Positions 60,037 through 64,000 of a stretch of DNA of 64,000 nucleotides are shown here, piece after piece. The notes below the pieces were generated by a model, which was not told where the DNA came from, did no database searches, and saw only the letters and a list, made by a program, of their open reading frames with translations. The position numbers and the translations under genes were made by a program. This DNA is from JAENVU01 sp963756815 (lineage in GTDB: Bacteria; Actinomycetota; Acidimicrobiia; IMCC26256; JAENVU01): the NCBI GenBank assembly GCA_963756815.1, contig CAVWPR010000016.1:1-64000 (forward strand), read 5' to 3'. Each line of letters opens with the position of its first letter. The stretch's first letter is position 1.

Positions 60037-61830
60037 GCGGGTGCCTCCTCGACCGCGCTGAGCGAGGCGGAGGCCAGCGACCGACCGGTACTCGGGCGAG
60101 GTGGCGAGCAGCTCCGTGTGGGTCCCGGTCGCGATCACCCGCCCGTCACCGAGGAGCACGACGCGGTCGGCGAGGGCGATCGTCGCGGGCCGGTGGGCGA
60201 TGATCAACGTCGTCCGACCGTGCATCACCTCACCGAGGGCGGCGCGGATCTCGTGCTCCTTCGTGGGATCGACCGACGACGTGGCGTCGTCGAGGATCAG
60301 GATGCGCGGGTCGGCGAGCACGGCGCGGGCGATGGCGATGCGCTGCCGCTGACCGCCGGAGAGCGAGAACCCGTGCTCGCCGATGACGGTGTCGTACCCG
60401 GCCGGCAGCGCCTCGACGAACTCCGCCGCGCCCGCGAGCCGGCGCGGCACGCTCCACCTGGTCGAGCGGCGCGTCCGGATCCGCGAAGGCGATGTTCTCG
60501 CGCACCGAGTCCGAGAAGAGGAAGGTGTCCTCGAAGACGATGCCGACGGCGCTGCGCAGCTCGTCGACCCGGAGGTCGCGGACGTCGACGCCGTCGAGCA
60601 GGATCCGGCCCGCCTCGACGTCGTAGAAGCGCGGGACGAGCCGGGCGACCGTGGTCTTGCCGCTGCCGGTCGCACCCACGATCGCGACGGCCTCGCCGCC
60701 GCGGATCGGTGAGGTCGAGGCCGTCGAGCACCGAGCGGCCGGGCCCGTAGCCGAACCGCACCCCCTCGAACCGCAGCTCCCCCGAGCCCGGCGGCAGCGC
60801 GACGGCGCCGGCGGCGTCGTCGATCTCGGGGTCGGTCGTCAGGATCTCGTGCACCCGGCCCGCACCGGCCGACGCCCTCGACGCCTGCGCGATGAGCATC
60901 CCCGTCATCCGCAGCGGCCAGATCAGCATGAGGATGTAGAGGTTGAACGCGAGGATGTCACCGACCTGCAGGTTGCCGTCCAGCACCTGGTGGCCGCCGT
61001 ACCAGAGGATCGCCACCATCGAGATCGTCGGCAGGAAGTCGACGAGGGGCATGAACCCGCTCCGCAGCTTCGCCGCGGCCAGCGCGCGTTCGAGCACGCG
61101 GTCCGCCGCCGCCTCGAGCCGGCGCACCTGCTGCCGTTCGGCGCCGAAGCCCTTCACGACGCGGATCCCGGCGAGGCTCTCCTCGACGACGCCCGAGACC
61201 CCGCCGAGCTCCTCCTGCAACGCGTGGTTCACCGGCGCGATCCGCCGCGAGAACCGGGTGGCCGCGAGGTTGAGGAACGGCAGCGCGCCGAGCGCGAGCA
61301 CCGCCAGCACCACGTTCTTCCAGAGCATGATCGCGAGCACACCGCCGAGGGTGAACATCGCCGCGATCGTGAGCGGGATCAGGATCACCGTCTGCTCGAC
61401 CTGCTGGATGTCGGTGTTGGCGCGCGCCATGAGCTGACCCGTCTGGGCCTGGTCGTGGAAGGCGAAGTGCAGCCGCTGCAGGTGGGCGAACAGGCGGTGG
61501 CGCAGGTCGGTCTCCGTTCGCAGCGCGATCCGGAACGCCGAATAGCGACGGAAGCCGGTCGACAGCGGCCTGCACCACCCCGACGAGCACCATGAGGATC
61601 GTCAGCCGGATGACCTTGCCCTGGTCCCCCGCCCGCATGCCGTCGTCGATGGCGGCGGCGGCGATCAGCGGGACGGTGAGCTTGGCCGCGGTCCACACGA
61701 TCCCGGCCGCGACGCCGCTCACGACCCAGGCCCCTTGGGGCCGGATCGTCTGCAGGATGAGACGCCAACCGGCGCGGCGCAGCGTGCGGTCCGCGTCGGC
61801 CGCGACGGAGTCGAGTGGAGGAGCGGTCAC
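60033..61830 (-). CDS. ABC exporter half-transporter 1 (four frame breaks)
   Basis: About 598 residues: membrane domain (VVSGVAAGIVWTAAKLTVPLI, LMARANTDIQQVEQ intracellular loop) and ATPase with GATGSGKTT, Q-loop IVFEDTFLF, LSGGQRQR and ILILDDATSSVD. The Walker B is followed by Asp instead of the catalytic Glu, so this site is probably degenerate, as in heterodimeric exporters where only one site hydrolyses fast. Breaks lie near 61555, 60712, 60445 and 60080. GTG 61830 is preceded by TACCCT nine bases upstream. The substrate is unknown. Confidence 0.88.
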
Positions 61831-61874
61831 GGCCGACCGAGGGTACCCCGGCCGGCGCGGAACGCCTCCGGGGG

Positions 61875-63695
61875 TTACTCGGTGTCGCCGAGCGTCGCCT
61901 TGGCGAGCGCCTCTGCGATGACCTCGGTGATCTCGTCGCCGACGAGCTCGTCGCGTTCGAGCAGCTCGTCGCGCAGCGCCTCCACCACGTGGCGGTTGGC
62001 ATCGAGCAGCACGCGGACCGACTCCTTGGAGCGGTCGAGCATCTTCTCGATCTCCTGGCGCGACGAGTCGTCGGCCAGCACGCGGGCCACCAGTCCGGTG
62101 TCGAGCGGACCGCCGCCGCTCGCCTCGAAGCTGACGAGGGACGACGACATCCCGAGCGCGCCGACCATCATCGCCGCGGTCGACGTCGCCTGCGCCAGGT
62201 CGCCCCCGGGTCCCGTGCCCGACTCCCCGAACCAGATCTCCTCGGCGACCATCCCGCCGAAGCTGATCTGGATGTGCGCGAGCAGCTCGGAACGCGTCCG
62301 CAGGAACCGCTCCTCGGTGTCCGAGTGCGCGAGCAGGCCGAGCGAGCCGCGGCGGCGGATGATCGAGAGGACCTCCAGCTTGCGCCCGACGCCCACCAGG
62401 TCGGCGACCACCGCGTGACCGGCCTCGTGGGTCGCGATGACCCGCTTCTCGTGCTCGGTGTACTCGACCGGGTTCGCGAGCCCGACCTCCTCGGTGATCT
62501 TCGCCGACTGCAGGTCGGACCACTCCATCGCCTCGCGCCCGTCGCGCAGGGCCCACACGAGCGCCTCGTCGAAGAGGTGCTCGATCATCACGGGCGAGTA
62601 GCCGAGCGTGAGGGCCGCGAGCTGGTCGCGCCGCTCGTCCTTGTCGAGCTCCGGGATGTGCGCCTTCTTGTCCAGGTAGAAGTCGATGATCTCGCGTCGC
62701 CCGGAGCGGCCCGGCAGGTCGAAGTGGATCGAGCGGTCGAAACGACCAGGGCGCAGGAGTGCAGGGTCGAGCGCGTTGGCCCGGTTGGTCGCGCCGATCA
62801 CCAGGATGTTCGACGACACCGGCGGCCGCTTCTTGATCTCGAAGCGCGCCGGCAGCAGGCGGTTGACCTTCGACGTGCACCAGCCGACCAGCTTCTCGCG
62901 CTTGTTCGGCTCGTCGAAGGACTGGAGCTGGATGAGCAGCTCGTTGATGACGCCGGCAAAGCCCTCGCCGAGCGAGCGGTTGACGATGCGGTCGTCGTGG
63001 CGCGCCTGGGGATCACGGTTCATGCCGGCGCGCGCCACGCCGATCGCGTCGATCTCCTCGATGAAGCCGATCGCGCCGCCCTCGCGGCGCGCCGCCTTGC
63101 GCAGCGCCTTGAAGAAGTTGGCGATCTTGCGGTTGGTCTGACCGAAGTACGGGGACTGGATCGAGCTCGCCGCGATGAAGAGGAAGGGGACGCCGGCCTC
63201 GCGCGCCATCGCCTTCGCCATGTAGGTCTTGCCGGTCCCGGGCGGTCCCTCGAACAGGATGGCGCGACGCGGGTTGCCGCCCATCCGCTCGCGGAACGTC
63301 TTGTAGGCCAGGAACAGGTTGAGCGTCTTGACGACCTCGTCCTTCACCATGCCGAGCCCGACGACGTCGTCGAGCGTGGTGGAGATCTCGCTCGGCCGGT
63401 ACGTCGTGTGTGGTGAACGGCCCATGAGGAGCATGGGACCGCCGAGCACCAGGATCAGGCCGAGGATCAGCAGGATCTGCGGGAGGTAGGTCGCGAGGGT
63501 CGGCGGCAGCGTGATGTGCGGCGGTCCCCAGTGGACCGGGTCGCCGCCGAGCCACCGCGCGAACGTGTAGTCCGCGATGAGCAGCGCCACGAGCCCGAGC
63601 TTCAGCAGCCGCCGCCGCCGCCCGGCCTCGCGAATCCGGGCGACGTCACCCGCCGCCCCGAGCACGCGCGAACCACCGATCAGCCCGACGTCCAT
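61875..63695 (-). CDS. Variant FtsH-like membrane AAA+ metalloprotease
   Basis: An intact 606-residue protein. Two hydrophobic segments (about 30-48 and 70-92) anchor it. The AAA+ domain has GPPGTGKT (150-157), GATNR and ALLRPGRFDR (Arg finger); the protease domain has the zinc motif HEAGH (423-427) and the third ligand Asp499 in GPGGDLAQAT. Two features differ from housekeeping FtsH: Walker B reads FIEEIDAIG (212-219), Glu replacing the usual Asp, and about 35 residues (261-296) are inserted before the second region of homology. It would extract and degrade membrane or regulatory proteins. GAGAGGA precedes the ATG. Confidence 0.87.
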   Translation of the reverse strand: MDVGLIGGSRVLGAAGDVARIREAGRRRRLLKLGLVALLIADYTFARWLGGDPVHWGPPHITLPPTLATYLPQILLILGLILVLGGPMLLMGRSPHTTYRPSEISTTLDDVVGLGMVKDEVVKTLNLFLAYKTFRERMGGNPRRAILFEGPPGTGKTYMAKAMAREAGVPFLFIAASSIQSPYFGQTNRKIANFFKALRKAARREGGAIGFIEEIDAIGVARAGMNRDPQARHDDRIVNRSLGEGFAGVINELLIQLQSFDEPNKREKLVGWCTSKVNRLLPARFEIKKRPPVSSNILVIGATNRANALDPALLRPGRFDRSIHFDLPGRSGRREIIDFYLDKKAHIPELDKDERRDQLAALTLGYSPVMIEHLFDEALVWALRDGREAMEWSDLQSAKITEEVGLANPVEYTEHEKRVIATHEAGHAVVADLVGVGRKLEVLSIIRRRGSLGLLAHSDTEERFLRTRSELLAHIQISFGGMVAEEIWFGESGTGPGGDLAQATSTAAMMVGALGMSSSLVSFEASGGGPLDTGLVARVLADDSSRQEIEKMLDRSKESVRVLLDANRHVVEALRDELLERDELVGDEITEVIAEALAKATLGDTE

Positions 63696-63827
63696 GCACC
63701 CGTCCTCTCGTTGATCCCGCGCCGCAAAGGGTGCAAAGCGTACTACCACTCTGCGGGAGGGACGATCCCCAAAGTTGGTGACCCACGGTGGTCATCCGGT
63801 CTCGCCGGAGCGCTCGGGGACGGACGG

Positions 63828-63833
63828 TAGGGT
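63828..63833 (+). promoter_or_regulatory. -10 element of DUF4395-like gene (leaderless)
   Basis: TAGGGT on the plus strand, seven bases before ATG 63841. It lies in the 145-bp divergent region shared with the FtsH-like gene. Confidence 0.6.
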
Positions 63834-63840
63834 CGGCCGG

Positions 63841-64000
63841 ATGCGACTCGTCGACGCCCGGGCCGGTCGCTTCGAGCAGGGCGTCGTGGTGGTGGTGCTG
63901 CTCTTCGGCTTCGTGTTCAGCCAACCGTGGAGCATCCCGGCCGCCGCCGTGCTCGCCGGCCTCTCGGCCACGCTCGGCGAGCGCTCCCCGATCAGCCGGC
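63841..64000 (+). CDS. DUF4395-like membrane protein, 3' partial
   Basis: Only the first 53 residues are in the window. DARAGRFEQGVVVVVLLFGFVFSQPW is a charged start followed by a membrane helix; then comes a second hydrophobic stretch (AAAVLAGLSATLG). This fits the start of DUF4395 proteins, two-helix membrane proteins often near thioredoxin-like genes. The start is fixed by the leaderless spacing to TAGGGT. The assignment is tentative because the gene is cut off. Confidence 0.5.
   Translation, partial: MRLVDARAGRFEQGVVVVVLLFGFVFSQPWSIPAAAVLAGLSATLGERSPISR

Overview
The window is 64 kb of very GC-rich chromosome from a high-GC Gram-positive bacterium (Actinomycetota). The mix of amidohydrolases, P450, Baeyer-Villiger monooxygenase, DUF2804 and Abhydrolase_9 proteins, the compact overlapping genes, and the many leaderless -10/start-codon arrangements suggest Acidimicrobiia. 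That placement is inference from gene content; no marker gene was compared. I found no phage genes, insertion sequences, CRISPR array or rRNA. One initiator tRNA is present.

Layout. 0-14.9 kb: several alpha/beta hydrolases, a SulP permease, a tiny lysine-rich ORF, an Abhydrolase_9/CPBP pair, tRNA-fMet, LtrA, a GH50-like secreted lipoprotein, an EEP phosphatase with a DUF2804 protein, a DAG/sphingoid-base-type lipid kinase and a K+ channel. 15.2-19.4 kb (+): overlapping amidohydrolase, endoglycosylceramidase-like GH5 and AMP-forming acyl ligase. 19.5-25.6 kb (-): amidohydrolase, P450, beta-lactamase-fold esterase, type-B carboxylesterase and Fe-ADH, a tight catabolic operon. 25.6-39.3 kb: accessory carbohydrate region with an SGNH hydrolase, methyltransferase, putative Fe/2OG oxygenase, PmoA-like protein, a glycan-barrel/GT4 fusion, TIM-barrel epimerase, hydroxyacid dehydrogenase, secreted lipoprotein, FGGY kinase and S1P-lyase-like PLP enzyme. 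39.4-44.8 kb (-): pgi-gnd-zwf-rpiA-phosphatase, the oxidative pentose phosphate set. 44.8-51.3 kb: CcdA, an orphan DNA methyltransferase, and a cobalamin locus in which a B12 riboswitch leads a secreted DUF4430-like protein, divergent from an ECF transporter (T, fused A-A', S). 51.3-58.1 kb: SDR, two near-identical TetR genes flanking a lipase-like gene, a GT39 protein and a BVMO. 58.2-64 kb: heterodimeric ABC exporter, variant FtsH-like protease and a partial DUF4395 gene.

Two global properties stand out. Seventeen genes have an nAnnnT hexamer ending exactly 6-7 nt before the start codon, the signature of leaderless transcription. About 40 single-base frame breaks interrupt otherwise well-conserved proteins, including pgi. 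These are far more likely uncorrected sequencing or assembly indels than decay, so such genes are given as full spans with the break noted.
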